DNA from: an uncultured Arenicella sp.
Lineage (GTDB): Bacteria; Pseudomonadota; Gammaproteobacteria; Arenicellales; Arenicellaceae
Direction of reading: 5' to 3'
Length of the DNA stretch: 64,000 nucleotides
Assembly (NCBI GenBank): GCA_937974565.1
Contig: CALJWL010000003.1
Span: forward strand, 1-64,000
Both the position numbers and the translations under genes were made by a program. Of the stretch, positions 7,705 to 16,289 are shown piece after piece (position 1 is the first letter of the stretch; the number at the start of each line of letters is the position of its first letter). The notes below the pieces were generated by a model. That model was not told the origin of the DNA and did no database searches. It was given only the letters and a program-made list of their open reading frames with translations.

Positions 7705-9009
7705 TCAGTTTGATTCGTGATCTTGCGTGTGTCGCCTTAATGCCGTGACAAAAAAACCGTCGGTTCCACTTAACTGTGGGTAGGTTCGCATACGACCTCC
7801 TTTTATATCGACCATTGATTCATCAAGATTGAATGCACAGAAATAATCGATCACTTCAGAAAACTCACTGCTCTTTGCTAAAAAGCGATCTACCTGCGAT
7901 TCATTCTCTTCCTTTAACAAGGAACAAGTTGCGTACAACAACACTCCACCGGGCTTAACTAAGCGTTGTGCGCTGTCTAGTATGGAGGCTTGTGTATTAA
8001 TTAGATTATCGAGGTCTTGGCGTGTCAAATTCCACCGACTGTCTGGGTTTCTCCGCCAAGTGCCGGTGCCTGAACACGGCGCATCAATTAATACCACATC
8101 GGCCATTCCTTTGTGCTGCTTAACCCACTTATCGTGTTCACTGCTTAGTACATGAGTACGGAGGTTATGCACGCCAGCGCGTTTGGCCCGAATGCTCAAC
8201 TGAGCCAAGCGTTTTGAATGCACATCGCTGGCATAGACGACCCCTTTATTCTGCATCATTGCCGCCATTGCTAAGGTTTTACCACCCGCCCCAGCGCAAA
8301 AATCAACCACCTTTTGACCGGCCTTTACACCACTTACCAAAGCCAACAGTTGTGACCCTTCATCTTGAATGTCAAACCAGCCCTGTTTAAACGCGTCTAA
8401 ACCAAATAAGGCCACTCGACGATTAAAACGCACCCCCCACGGAGACAATGGTGTAGGCTCAGCATCGAAACCCACTTTAGATAAAAAGTGAATTACCTGC
8501 TTTCGAGTGCTTTTTAATGTATTAACACGGATATCGGTGGTGGCTTGCTGGTTAGTCGCTCGCATCTCCGGTTCATATCGATCACCTAATGCGGCTTCAA
8601 GCATACCAGCCAACCATTGCGGCACATTGAGTTTCACATTCAGAGGTGCTGATTCCAGTTCATCTAATGTAATTTGGCTCAAGCTTTCAGTGTCTGAGAC
8701 GGACAGTGCAACAGGCGCATGCCCTTCACCCGTAAAAAAGTCCAATGCCTTCAAACCCAAAAATTTTAATAAGACCACAGCTAATCGGCGGCTATTTGAT
8801 TCCAGACCTGCGTTATTAATCAGGTAATCGAAACTCAAACGATGGCGTAATATCGTATAAAAATACTCCGATATTACGGCCTTATCTTTAGAGCCAATAT
8901 AACGCCGTTGCTTAAAGTAATTGGCCATGGTTCTGTCAGCCGGATAACGGGTTTGGGCTATTTCATCCAACAACTCTATCGTTGCTTGTAATTGTGCAGG
9001 TGCTCGCAT
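7705..9009 (-). CDS. RsmB/NOP-family RNA (cytosine-C5) methyltransferase
   Basis: A 434-residue enzyme. The N-terminal part resembles the RsmB NusB-like/PUA-like region, and the SAM-binding domain starts near residue 230. Motif I is DFCAGAGGKTLAMA, motif IV is DAPCSGTGTWRRNPD with one catalytic cysteine, and motif VI is YATCSLLKEENE with the second. It should methylate a cytosine in rRNA using SAM. GRMRTYPQLSGTDGFF near the end is the usual family ending. It lies 68 bp downstream of an SDR gene on the same strand. I do not assign RsmB or RsmF specifically; it could be either type. Confidence 0.9.
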   Translation of the reverse strand: MRAPAQLQATIELLDEIAQTRYPADRTMANYFKQRRYIGSKDKAVISEYFYTILRHRLSFDYLINNAGLESNSRRLAVVLLKFLGLKALDFFTGEGHAPVALSVSDTESLSQITLDELESAPLNVKLNVPQWLAGMLEAALGDRYEPEMRATNQQATTDIRVNTLKSTRKQVIHFLSKVGFDAEPTPLSPWGVRFNRRVALFGLDAFKQGWFDIQDEGSQLLALVSGVKAGQKVVDFCAGAGGKTLAMAAMMQNKGVVYASDVHSKRLAQLSIRAKRAGVHNLRTHVLSSEHDKWVKQHKGMADVVLIDAPCSGTGTWRRNPDSRWNLTRQDLDNLINTQASILDSAQRLVKPGGVLLYATCSLLKEENESQVDRFLAKSSEFSEVIDYFCAFNLDESMVDIKGGRMRTYPQLSGTDGFFVTALRRHTQDHESN

Positions 9010-9077
9010 GGGCGCGAATATACCATGATTACGTCACACCCAGTTTAACTTCATTGTTGGCATTTCAGGCAAATTAT

Positions 9078-9770
9078 TTACCAAGGTATTTGATTGCCAT
9101 CCCAGTTAATAAATGAACCACTCAACTCAGGGGTTAACGACTCTGCAACCGATAGAATTCGCTTAGCCGATTGTTCGGGTGAATAATACTTATCACTGGA
9201 AACACCGCCTGCAAACGGCCTAGACAATGGCCCACGAGTGGTTCCCGGGTGAATGACAGCCAAACACGTGGTTTTATGGGTTCTTGCTAACTCTATTGAT
9301 GCCGTTTTCACCATCATGTTCAAGGCGGCTTTGGAACTGCGATAACCATACCACCCGCCTAACGCATTATCAGTGATGCTGCCGACCATTGCACTAAGAA
9401 ACACAAATTGCGAATTATTTTTCCTATGCAGTAACGGCGCAAACTCTTTCAAACAAAGCGCCGGAATAATGGTATTAATCTTAAAGTATTCGACCAACTT
9501 CTGTCCGCTTAACTGAGCCAAACGTTTTTCAGGTAAAAGTAGCTCATTATGCAAAACACCGACACAACATATAATTAAATCAAGACTCCCTTCTTGTTTA
9601 ATTTCTTCAGATATATTCGCCAGTGAGCTATCGCAGTATTCACTGTTAAAGTCAGGAGCAATACCTGAGTTTTGACGGCTGATTGTGAGTACTTGGTGTT
9701 TTTGGCGCAACAGTTTAGACAAAGAGCCACCGATGGTGCCACCCGAACCAATTACTAATGCACGCTTCAT
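9078..9770 (-). CDS. Short-chain dehydrogenase/reductase (C-factor-like)
   Basis: A 230-residue classical SDR. The nucleotide loop is VIGSGGTIGGSLSKLL at the start, the catalytic Ser lies in FLSAMVGSIT, and the active-site pair is YGYRSSKAALN (Tyr-x3-Lys). The sequence IHPGTTRGPLSRPF follows the CsgA / C-factor type. Members of this group reduce or oxidise small carbonyls, or act in redox signalling; the substrate is not known. It is divergent from the flavin-reductase-like gene across 73 bp and probably co-transcribed with the methyltransferase downstream. Confidence 0.85.
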   Translation of the reverse strand: MKRALVIGSGGTIGGSLSKLLRQKHQVLTISRQNSGIAPDFNSEYCDSSLANISEEIKQEGSLDLIICCVGVLHNELLLPEKRLAQLSGQKLVEYFKINTIIPALCLKEFAPLLHRKNNSQFVFLSAMVGSITDNALGGWYGYRSSKAALNMMVKTASIELARTHKTTCLAVIHPGTTRGPLSRPFAGGVSSDKYYSPEQSAKRILSVAESLTPELSGSFINWDGNQIPW

Positions 9771-9843
9771 TGAATTTTTCGTTATCTAGTTTATCTTCTA
9801 CTCTATTAATTCAATACTTTCTCACAATAACCGTGAAACCACA

Positions 9844-10485
9844 GTGACTAATTCTTCTAAGAAAACGCCCGATAGCATCCTGCTTCAGACACACGATATT
9901 GACAATATGGAAAAACGGTATCGCTCGCATTTTATCAATTCACTATCTGGGTTTAAAAGCGCTAACTTAATTGGCACTCAATCCAAGGACGGTGTACCAA
10001 ATTTGGCTATATTTAGCTCGGTAGTTCATCTGGGTGCCGACCCAGCGTTAGTCGGTTTTATAAACAGACCCCACACCGTGGAAAGACAAACACTTGAAAA
10101 CATCTACACCACCGGCTATTACACGATCAATCATGTCAATGAATCTTTTTTCAAAAAGGCTCACCAAACATCAGCACGCTATAAAGCGCGTATCTCGGAG
10201 TTTGAAGCGGTGGGTTTATCCGAACAAAAAACTCATTTTAAAGCGCCATACGTTGGCGAGAGTCTCATAAAGTACGGCGTTAAATTTATTGAAAAGCAGG
10301 ACATTAACATTAATAAAACGATACTGGTAATAGGCCAAATAGTCGAAGTACTTTGCCACGAGGGGTTGATCGAAAGCGATGGAAAGATTGATGTTAACGC
10401 CGCCAACAGCATTGCCATAAGCGGTTTGGATCAATATCACTTTTGCCGCTCCCTTGGCAGGCAGCCCTACGCAAAACCGAGCTAG
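9844..10485 (+). CDS. Flavin reductase-like, FMN-binding protein
   Basis: Up to 213 residues with a flavin-reductase-like split beta-barrel (NLIGTQSKDGVPNLAIFSSVVHLGADPALVGFINRP is the FMN-phosphate loop pattern). Related proteins bind FMN and reduce it or use it with a partner. The GTG at 9844 has no clear ribosome site and an in-frame ATG at 9907 gives a 192-residue protein, so the start is uncertain. It has no obvious operon partner and stands divergent from the SDR gene. Confidence 0.8.
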   Translation: MTNSSKKTPDSILLQTHDIDNMEKRYRSHFINSLSGFKSANLIGTQSKDGVPNLAIFSSVVHLGADPALVGFINRPHTVERQTLENIYTTGYYTINHVNESFFKKAHQTSARYKARISEFEAVGLSEQKTHFKAPYVGESLIKYGVKFIEKQDININKTILVIGQIVEVLCHEGLIESDGKIDVNAANSIAISGLDQYHFCRSLGRQPYAKPS

Positions 10486-10545
10486 TATTTCGTACGGCCT
10501 GTGATAGCAACACAATGATCGAATGACAAAAAAATTAAAAATATT

Positions 10546-10575
10546 CTTGAAAAATAATTTTACGACTCTAATTAT
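10546..10575 (+). promoter_or_regulatory. Possible heat-shock (sigma-32-like) promoter for the Hsp20 gene
   Basis: CTTGAAAA at 10546 matches the sigma-32 -35 consensus, and a CTCTAATT-like segment lies about 14 bases further on in the -10 position, with only a partial match. It sits roughly 120-150 bp upstream of the Hsp20 start. This is a motif match by eye only. Confidence 0.3.
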
Positions 10576-10658
10576 TTAATGTCGACGCTTAACAGGTCGA
10601 CAAAACAAGCTGAAACTACGCTCACATGAGGTAGCTTAAACAGCGAATTTTAAACTTT

Positions 10659-10676
10659 ATGGCCGATGTTCGGCAT
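10659..10676 (+). promoter_or_regulatory. Small hairpin next to the Hsp20 ribosome site, possible RNA thermometer element
   Basis: GCCGA-TGT-TCGGC (10662..10674) forms a tight stem extended by an AT pair, ending five bases before the GGAG ribosome site. Small Hsp20 genes of proteobacteria often carry temperature-sensitive leader hairpins. This stem does not itself enclose the ribosome site, so the role is speculative. Confidence 0.25.
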
Positions 10677-10692
10677 AAACTGGAGACACATC

Positions 10693-11151
10693 ATGAATAG
10701 AATAGACCTTACCCCTTTATACCGCAGCAGCATTGGTTATGACCGTTTTGGTTCATTATTAGATGCCGCATTTCAAACCGAAAAAACATCCGCTGGCTAC
10801 CCCCCTTACAATATTGAGGTGGTGGGCGACGACAAGTATTCAATCACGCTAGCGTTAGCTGGCTTTAATGAAAGTGAGTTGGATATCCAAGTCGAAAATG
10901 GGGTACTCACGGTCACTGGTAAAAAAGAAGTCAATGGTGAACCGAAGAATTTCTTACATCAAGGCATAGCCAATCGTTCATTTGAACGAAAATTTAATTT
11001 GGCGGATCACGTTGAAGTGGTAAACGCCGATTTAGCGAATGGCTTGCTAACGATCTCGTTAGTTAAAGAAGTTCCTGAAGCGATGAAGCCAAAGAAAATC
11101 GCAATCGGTGGCGGCGCCAAAGTAATTCAGCATAAAAACGAAGCCGCGTGA
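10693..11151 (+). CDS. Small heat-shock protein, Hsp20/IbpA-like
   Basis: A 152-residue alpha-crystallin chaperone, starting at ATG 10693 behind TGGAGA (an ATG at 10666 lies in the leader hairpin and has no ribosome site). The N-terminus MNRIDLTPLYRSSIGYDRF matches IbpA/HspA. The central domain YNIEVVGDDKYSITLALAGFNESELDI and the LTVTGKK strand are typical, and the late SFERKFNLADHVEV completes the alpha-crystallin fold. It binds unfolding proteins in the cytoplasm during heat stress, without ATP. A strong terminator follows, so it is a single-gene unit. Confidence 0.95.
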   Translation: MNRIDLTPLYRSSIGYDRFGSLLDAAFQTEKTSAGYPPYNIEVVGDDKYSITLALAGFNESELDIQVENGVLTVTGKKEVNGEPKNFLHQGIANRSFERKFNLADHVEVVNADLANGLLTISLVKEVPEAMKPKKIAIGGGAKVIQHKNEAA

Positions 11152-11188
11152 GCCACGCTCGCATAACCTCTTCTTATTAATGTAACTG

Positions 11189-11217
11189 ATGGGCTTCTTA
11201 ATTGAAGCCCATTTTTA
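11189..11217 (+). terminator. Rho-independent terminator after the Hsp20 gene
   Basis: Perfect 9-bp stem ATGGGCTTC / GAAGCCCAT with a six-base loop, followed by TTTTT. It lies 38 bp past the Hsp20 stop. Confidence 0.9.
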
Positions 11218-11303
11218 TAGCGCTTCCCTGCCTTCTCGAATCGCCCAAATAAGGCCCTTACTTTATACCCCAAGAGCCTTACGTAAGAATCAAGGGGCTC
11301 ACA

Positions 11304-11906
11304 TTATTCTTCAGCTAATCGTCGATCTTTAAAGGCGGCGGCAAGTGTTCTTTGGTCCATGTACTCCAGTTCACCGCCCACAGGCACACCTCTGGCAAGG
11401 CGTGTCACTTTTACCCCATACGGCGCAAGTAATTGTTGAGTGTAATCAGCTGTTGCATCACCTTCAGCGGTAATGTTAGTTGCCACAACGACTTCTCTGA
11501 TCTCATTTTCAGCCACAGTTCGACTTAACTTTTTGAAGCCCAACTTTTCAGGGCCAATACCCTCCAAGGGGGATAAACGCCCCATTAAAACAAAATAAAG
11601 CCCCTGATAAGCCCCAATTTGTTCTAATGCTTCTAAGTCTGCGGGTGTTTCAACCACGCACAACAAGCCTTGATCACGTTTACCGGATAAACAGATTTCA
11701 CACAGTTCACTTTCGCAAAATGTGTTGCATCTTTCACAGCTGCGCACGGTATCCAGCGCGTAGTTTAATGCCTCAGCAATGGCTTTTGCACCCTCTCGAT
11801 TACGCTCCATCAAGTGAAACGCCATACGTTGCGCGTTCTTCGGCCCTACCCCAGGGAGGACTTTTAGCGCGATCTTTAGCGCTTCAATAGCGGCTGAGGT
11901 CGACAT
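11304..11906 (-). CDS. recR: Recombination mediator protein RecR
   Basis: A 200-residue protein of normal RecR length. It has a helix-hairpin-helix LKVLPGVGPKNAQRMAFHL near residue 15, a four-cysteine zinc finger CERCNTFCESELCEIC, and a Toprim domain starting LLCVVETPADLEALE. The end GGELEYMDQRTLAAAFKDRR is the standard RecR tail. With RecO it loads RecA on single-stranded DNA at gaps. It follows ybaB by 12 bp in the classical dnaX-ybaB-recR operon. Confidence 0.97.
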   Translation of the reverse strand: MSTSAAIEALKIALKVLPGVGPKNAQRMAFHLMERNREGAKAIAEALNYALDTVRSCERCNTFCESELCEICLSGKRDQGLLCVVETPADLEALEQIGAYQGLYFVLMGRLSPLEGIGPEKLGFKKLSRTVAENEIREVVVATNITAEGDATADYTQQLLAPYGVKVTRLARGVPVGGELEYMDQRTLAAAFKDRRLAEE

Positions 11907-11918
11907 CTAATGCATGAC

Positions 11919-12248
11919 CTAGAATGGCATTTTCATGCCGGGGATATTCAGCCCACCGGTCAAACCAGCCATTTTATCTTGCGAGGTTTTCTCAACTTTT
12001 CTCACGGCATCATTCATTGCAGCGGCGACTAAATCTTCCAATATGTCTTTGTCTTCGGCGTTGTCCATCAACTCTGGGTCTATGGTGACACTTTTTACAT
12101 CATGTCGGCAGGTCATAACCAGTTTTACCATGCCTCCCCCCGCTTCACCAACAACTTCAATGTTCGCCAACTCTTCTTGCGCTTTTTGCATATTTTCTTG
12201 CATGGCTTGCGCTTGCTTCATCAGATTACCTAGGCCACCTTTCATCAT
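11919..12248 (-). CDS. ybaB: YbaB/EbfC family nucleoid-associated protein
   Basis: A 109-residue dimeric DNA-binding protein. [46 protein letters not shown] is the family's conserved opening, with the long helix followed by a short sheet. Two adjacent ATG codons (12248 and 12245) are both possible starts. It lies between dnaX and recR, which is the conserved setting, and may link repair or recombination with the nucleoid; its exact role is not settled in any species. Confidence 0.96.
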   Translation of the reverse strand: MMKGGLGNLMKQAQAMQENMQKAQEELANIEVVGEAGGGMVKLVMTCRHDVKSVTIDPELMDNAEDKDILEDLVAAAMNDAVRKVEKTSQDKMAGLTGGLNIPGMKMPF

Positions 12249-12311
12249 AGCTCTGTACCGTAAAAACCTATTTTATGAATTCAAATTAGTTTGCCAATGT
12301 TCTAACTGATG

Positions 12312-14429
12312 TTAGGACAACGGCTTTATGGAGTTTTCTTTTATTTTAGCGTCAAATTCTGACATCAGAAATCGCACACTGGGGTCGCTTTGCATGGATT
12401 CACGAACTTGTTTTTCATGCTCGTAGCCTAAACGGCTAAGGCATTCAGCGGGGGTTTCTTCATCGCTTTCACTCATACCCAATTCAATCGTGATTTGCGA
12501 GTGAGTTGCCGCAATCACCGCTATCTTAATGTCTTGGAAGCGAGAATCCTCATACAGGTGTTTAAGCTTGGGTGATAAACGCAAATCGATTCGTTCATCA
12601 CTGATGCTCTGAGCAGCGCAATTCATGGCCAGTTCTTTGGCCATGCCCACCAAAGAAGTTTGCTCTACCAATTCACCCCACTCATTATTGCCCGCTAACG
12701 TCACGGAAATTAAACTCAAAGGTTGAAGTGCGTTTGAATTAGGGTTTATCTCGTGGTCCAACGCCCTACTTTCTGACGACTCAATTTGGCTAATTAGCGG
12801 TCCTGACGTTTGTGATTCAAGTACCGCAAGGGGGGGCGTTGACGCCGGCATGAGTGAATCAATAGGCTCTTTAACAGTAGAATGAGTACTTGAGTGTGGC
12901 AAAGCCACGCTCTCAGGCAACTCGGCTGAGCTGGATTCCCAAGGCGGAACCTCGACCATCAGTGGAATTTCGGCCATCGATGGAATTTCAGTGTCTGAGT
13001 GTCTTGGAGCGTTGCTCTGAACACTGGCATTGATCGGCGGCCTGTCGGCGCTCACATCGGTTAATATGTGACGATTAAGATTCGAATCACTTTCAGCATC
13101 GGCTTGTGTTTCAGAACTAAGGCAAGCACCGCTTGCTAAGCCATGGCCGACTGATTCAGTCATCTCAGCCGAGCTTTCTTTGTATTCAGGGGTTAAATTA
13201 ACTAACTCAAGTGTTTTTTTTTCCGTTGCTTCGAGGGCCTGTATTGTTTCAGTATTTGTCGCTTCCTGAGACTTTTCTTCAACTCGCGTTTGCGTCACGA
13301 TCTGAGACAGAGCGTCTGGAATCGCTACTGTCGACGGGTCATTCTCAGCCGGTTCAAAAGCAAACATCCGTAACAATGCCATTTCAAAACCAACTCGTAA
13401 ACTGGGCGCCAACGCAATATCTCGTTTACTAATCAAACCAATTTGATAAAAGAGTTGCAAAGATTCAGGTGCAACTATGCTAGCCAACTCTTTGATTTTA
13501 TTTAAATCAATGTCGCTATTTGCGATTGAGTTTGGTGAGACTTGAGCCAGCGATATGTAATACAACTGAATTAACACTTCATCCAAAGCAACAGTGAAGT
13601 CCACCGCGTTGTCAGCCATATCGGCAACCACTGAGAGCGCTTGGTCAACGTTATTTTTCAACAGTGCATCTACAATGGCTTGCGTATGTTCGGCCTTAAT
13701 TGTGCCTAGCATGGCTTGCACATCCACCGTGCGCACTTCCCCCCCGCCTTGGGCAATGGCCTGATCTAATAAGCTTAAGCCATCTCGCATGCTGCCATCA
13801 GCCGCTTTAGCAATGGCGTGTAATGCGGTTGCATCGTATTCAACGCCTTCATTACCCAGGATTTTGACCAGCTGATTTTCCACTTGTTCAGGCCGCATAG
13901 CGCGCAAATTAAACTGCAAGCAACGAGACAGAATTGTCACGGGTAATTTTTGCGGGTCGGTGGTCGCAAATAGAAACTTAACGTGTTCTGGGGGTTCTTC
14001 CAGCGTCTTCAACATTGCGTTGAAGCTGTGCCCAGAAAGCATATGAACTTCGTCTATCAAGTAAACTTTAAATTTACCTGAGGTTGGCGCATAGTGAACG
14101 TTTTCAAGAATTTCACGAGTGTCGTCAACCTTAGTGCGCGATGCGGCATCCACTTCAATAAGATCGACGTATCGACCCTCATCAACTGACAGGCAAGTAC
14201 CGCATTGCTGACAAGGTTCAGCACTGGTGCCTTGTTCACAATTCAGTGATTTAGCAAAAATTCTTGCTAACGTGGTCTTACCTACGCCTCGGGTGCCAGT
14301 AAAAAGAAATGCGTGATGAACGCGCCCAGTGTCTAAGGCATTTGAGAGAGCTTGCACCACATGCTGCTGTCCGACAACTTCGGAGAATGCTTTTGGTCGC
14401 CACTTACGGGCCAGTGCAAGGTATGCCAT
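12312..14429 (-). CDS. dnaX: DNA polymerase III subunits gamma and tau
   Basis: A 705-residue tau protein. Walker A is GTRGVGKT (residues 45-52), the zinc cysteines are C64, C73, C76 and C79, and a Walker-B-type LIDEVHML follows. The clamp-loader ATPase occupies about residues 1-370, a low-complexity linker runs to about 560, and the last 130 residues are the tau domain that binds the polymerase core. A run of nine A lies at codons 403-406 in the linker. Slippage by one base there gives a stop within two codons (-1) or three codons (+1), which would yield a roughly 407-residue gamma-like form. The gene follows the SRP RNA and leads ybaB-recR. Confidence 0.97.
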   Translation of the reverse strand: MAYLALARKWRPKAFSEVVGQQHVVQALSNALDTGRVHHAFLFTGTRGVGKTTLARIFAKSLNCEQGTSAEPCQQCGTCLSVDEGRYVDLIEVDAASRTKVDDTREILENVHYAPTSGKFKVYLIDEVHMLSGHSFNAMLKTLEEPPEHVKFLFATTDPQKLPVTILSRCLQFNLRAMRPEQVENQLVKILGNEGVEYDATALHAIAKAADGSMRDGLSLLDQAIAQGGGEVRTVDVQAMLGTIKAEHTQAIVDALLKNNVDQALSVVADMADNAVDFTVALDEVLIQLYYISLAQVSPNSIANSDIDLNKIKELASIVAPESLQLFYQIGLISKRDIALAPSLRVGFEMALLRMFAFEPAENDPSTVAIPDALSQIVTQTRVEEKSQEATNTETIQALEATEKKTLELVNLTPEYKESSAEMTESVGHGLASGACLSSETQADAESDSNLNRHILTDVSADRPPINASVQSNAPRHSDTEIPSMAEIPLMVEVPPWESSSAELPESVALPHSSTHSTVKEPIDSLMPASTPPLAVLESQTSGPLISQIESSESRALDHEINPNSNALQPLSLISVTLAGNNEWGELVEQTSLVGMAKELAMNCAAQSISDERIDLRLSPKLKHLYEDSRFQDIKIAVIAATHSQITIELGMSESDEETPAECLSRLGYEHEKQVRESMQSDPSVRFLMSEFDAKIKENSIKPLS
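13207..13222 (-). promoter_or_regulatory. A9 slippery run in dnaX with immediate out-of-frame stops
   Basis: On the coding strand, GAA AAA AAA ACA reads Glu-Lys-Lys-Thr, with nine A in a row (13222..13214). A -1 shift gives Asn-Thr-stop (TGA 13209..13207). A +1 shift gives His-Leu-Ser-stop. The position just after the ATPase region matches where E. coli (ribosomal frameshift) and Thermus (transcript slippage on A9) make gamma. Confidence 0.7.
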
Positions 14430-14610
14430 TAATGAATGAACGTTATTCGGTTTTGGCTAACGAGAGTATCATACCCGAAGGCCCATGAATAATTCGAATA
14501 AGGGATAACATCTCTGGGTAATAATCTGGATAATGATCGAAGATACATGTTGGCCAATAAACGATCGTTTCATCATGAAAACACGCGAAACAGTATAAAA
14601 GAGAAATGAT

Positions 14611-14711
14611 GGCGGCTAACCTGATCACGGCACCCGAATCAGCTGCTACGGCTGCTCCCTTCCGGGCCTGACCGGGTTCACAACCTATCGCCACCGTGGA
14701 GACTAGCCGCC
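14611..14711 (-). ncRNA. ffs: 4.5S signal recognition particle RNA
   Basis: On the minus strand, the segment GGTCAGGCCCGGAAGGGAGCAGCC (split here: GGTCAGGC, CCGGAAGG, GAGCAGCC) is the apical SRP loop with its GGAA-type tetraloop and symmetric bulges. The ends GGCGGCTA and TAGCCGCC pair to close a hairpin of about 101 nt, the normal bacterial small-SRP size. The RNA binds Ffh and targets membrane proteins. It lies about 180 bp upstream of dnaX, its usual neighbour in gammaproteobacteria. Confidence 0.95.
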
Positions 14712-14721
14712 ACCGCGGGCG

Positions 14722-14727
14722 ATTATA
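14722..14727 (-). promoter_or_regulatory. -10 box of the SRP RNA promoter
   Basis: A consensus TATAAT on the minus strand, followed by a GC-rich CGCCCGCG discriminator before the RNA starts. The GC discriminator is usual for stable RNA promoters under stringent control. The -35 region is weak by eye. Confidence 0.6.
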
Positions 14728-14897
14728 ACCAACCTAATGTGTTACGCCTACCAGTGATTTGGTCTTTCGATAAAAAAGTTGCCAATAGAGCCACTTAAAA
14801 ACTCAGATTCTTCTGAATTTACCGCAGTTTTTCAGTTCCCTTTGTTCCAGTTGCGTTAAAATCATCAAACTAGATTTAAAAAGACACAGCAAAGTTA

Positions 14898-16283
14898 ATG
14901 AATCAATCACATACGGTTTACCAAGTTAGCGAACTCACCAACGAAATGCGTCGCTTGATGGAGACCAGCTATCCTGAGATTTGGATCGAGGGTGAACTTT
15001 CATCGCTTAGCGCCCCCGCATCAGGGCACGTATACTTCAGTCTAAAGGATGAGCGTTCGCAATTACGCTGCGCCATGTTCAAAGGTCGCGCGTCGATCAG
15101 TCGTTATAAACCCAAAGCCGGAGACTTGGTTCGCGTTAGAGCAAAAATTTCGGTGTATGGCGCACGCGGTGACTTACAATGCGTTGTGCAGCACATCGAA
15201 GAAGCAGGGGAAGGTTTGTTGCAAAGGCGCTTTGAAGAGCTAAAACAAGAACTGAATCGCCAAGGCTTATTTGAGCAAAAATATAAAAAGACAATACCTG
15301 CGTTTCCCAACCATATAGGAGTAATCACCTCGCCCTCTGGTGCCGCAGTGCAAGACGTCTTAACCACATTGAAACGCCGATGTCCGGGCATACCTGTTAC
15401 CGTGTACCCAGCGGTAGTACAAGGAGACAGTGCCGCCCAATCGATCATTCAAGGGCTTAGAGACGCCGTTCAGCATAAACAAGCCGATGTATTAATCCTG
15501 ACACGAGGCGGTGGCTCACTGGAAGATCTTTGGTGCTTTAACCACGATGAGCTTGCCAAAATCATTTTCGACTGCCCTATTCCTGTAGTCAGTGGTGTGG
15601 GGCATGAGGTGGACATCACTATAGCCGACCTTGTGGCTGATGCTCGTGCAGCCACGCCAACAGCCGCCGCTGAGATGGTCACACCAGACACCCGTTATCT
15701 TGCTGGCCAACTTATTAGTGTGTCTTTTCGGCTGCACAACGCTCAACGCAGGGCCATAGAGCGCTTAGGGCAAAATGTTGACATGACAGCCAAGCAACTT
15801 GTACACCCCAAAGAATCTCTAATACGAAAGAATGAAAGGTTACGAGCGCTGTCTAACAGAGTTAAACGCGCCATAACTAACGACATAAAATGGCAAAGCT
15901 CGGCCATTGATCGCACTGGCCGCCAGTTATTATCAAGCCATCCTCTGCGATTAGTAAAACACAAAACAAACACATTAATTCAGACTTCTAACCGGCTAAA
16001 ACGAGCGCATCAACGAGGCTTTGAAATTAATCATGCAAAAATTAGCGCACTAAGTGGTCAACTCAATATGATAAGCCCATTGGCAACGCTGGAACGTGGA
16101 TTTTCAATTGCCAGAGACAAGAACCAAGACATCATTCGCTCTAAAACCAAGGTTATGCTCGGCGATCCTATAACGTTGCAATTGGCTGACGGCGCCGTTG
16201 ATTGCAAAGTGCTTAGCACTAAAAACAGCCCTGCGATTAATAACATAAAAACCACTGAATCAAACACCGATGTTATTGAGTGA
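14898..16283 (+). CDS. xseA: Exodeoxyribonuclease VII large subunit
   Basis: A 461-residue protein. Residues 5-100 are an OB-fold (YQVSELTNEMRRLMETSYPEIWIEGELSSL ... HVYFSLKDERSQLRCAMF), then the nuclease core with PSGAAVQDVLTTLKRRCPGIPV and RGGGSLEDLWCFNHDELAKII ... GVGHEVDITIADLVADARAATPTAAAE. A coiled helical region follows and a short C-terminal barrel (LERGFSIARD) ends it. With XseB it degrades single-stranded DNA. It is transcribed away from the SRP RNA, and its TGA is six bases before the next start. Confidence 0.97.
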   Translation: MNQSHTVYQVSELTNEMRRLMETSYPEIWIEGELSSLSAPASGHVYFSLKDERSQLRCAMFKGRASISRYKPKAGDLVRVRAKISVYGARGDLQCVVQHIEEAGEGLLQRRFEELKQELNRQGLFEQKYKKTIPAFPNHIGVITSPSGAAVQDVLTTLKRRCPGIPVTVYPAVVQGDSAAQSIIQGLRDAVQHKQADVLILTRGGGSLEDLWCFNHDELAKIIFDCPIPVVSGVGHEVDITIADLVADARAATPTAAAEMVTPDTRYLAGQLISVSFRLHNAQRRAIERLGQNVDMTAKQLVHPKESLIRKNERLRALSNRVKRAITNDIKWQSSAIDRTGRQLLSSHPLRLVKHKTNTLIQTSNRLKRAHQRGFEINHAKISALSGQLNMISPLATLERGFSIARDKNQDIIRSKTKVMLGDPITLQLADGAVDCKVLSTKNSPAINNIKTTESNTDVIE

Positions 16284-16289
16284 TAAATT

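Noticed and set aside
14443-14694. Open frame of 83 codons on the minus strand
   Set aside because: It lies over the SRP RNA, whose structure explains the sequence; the frame is incidental.
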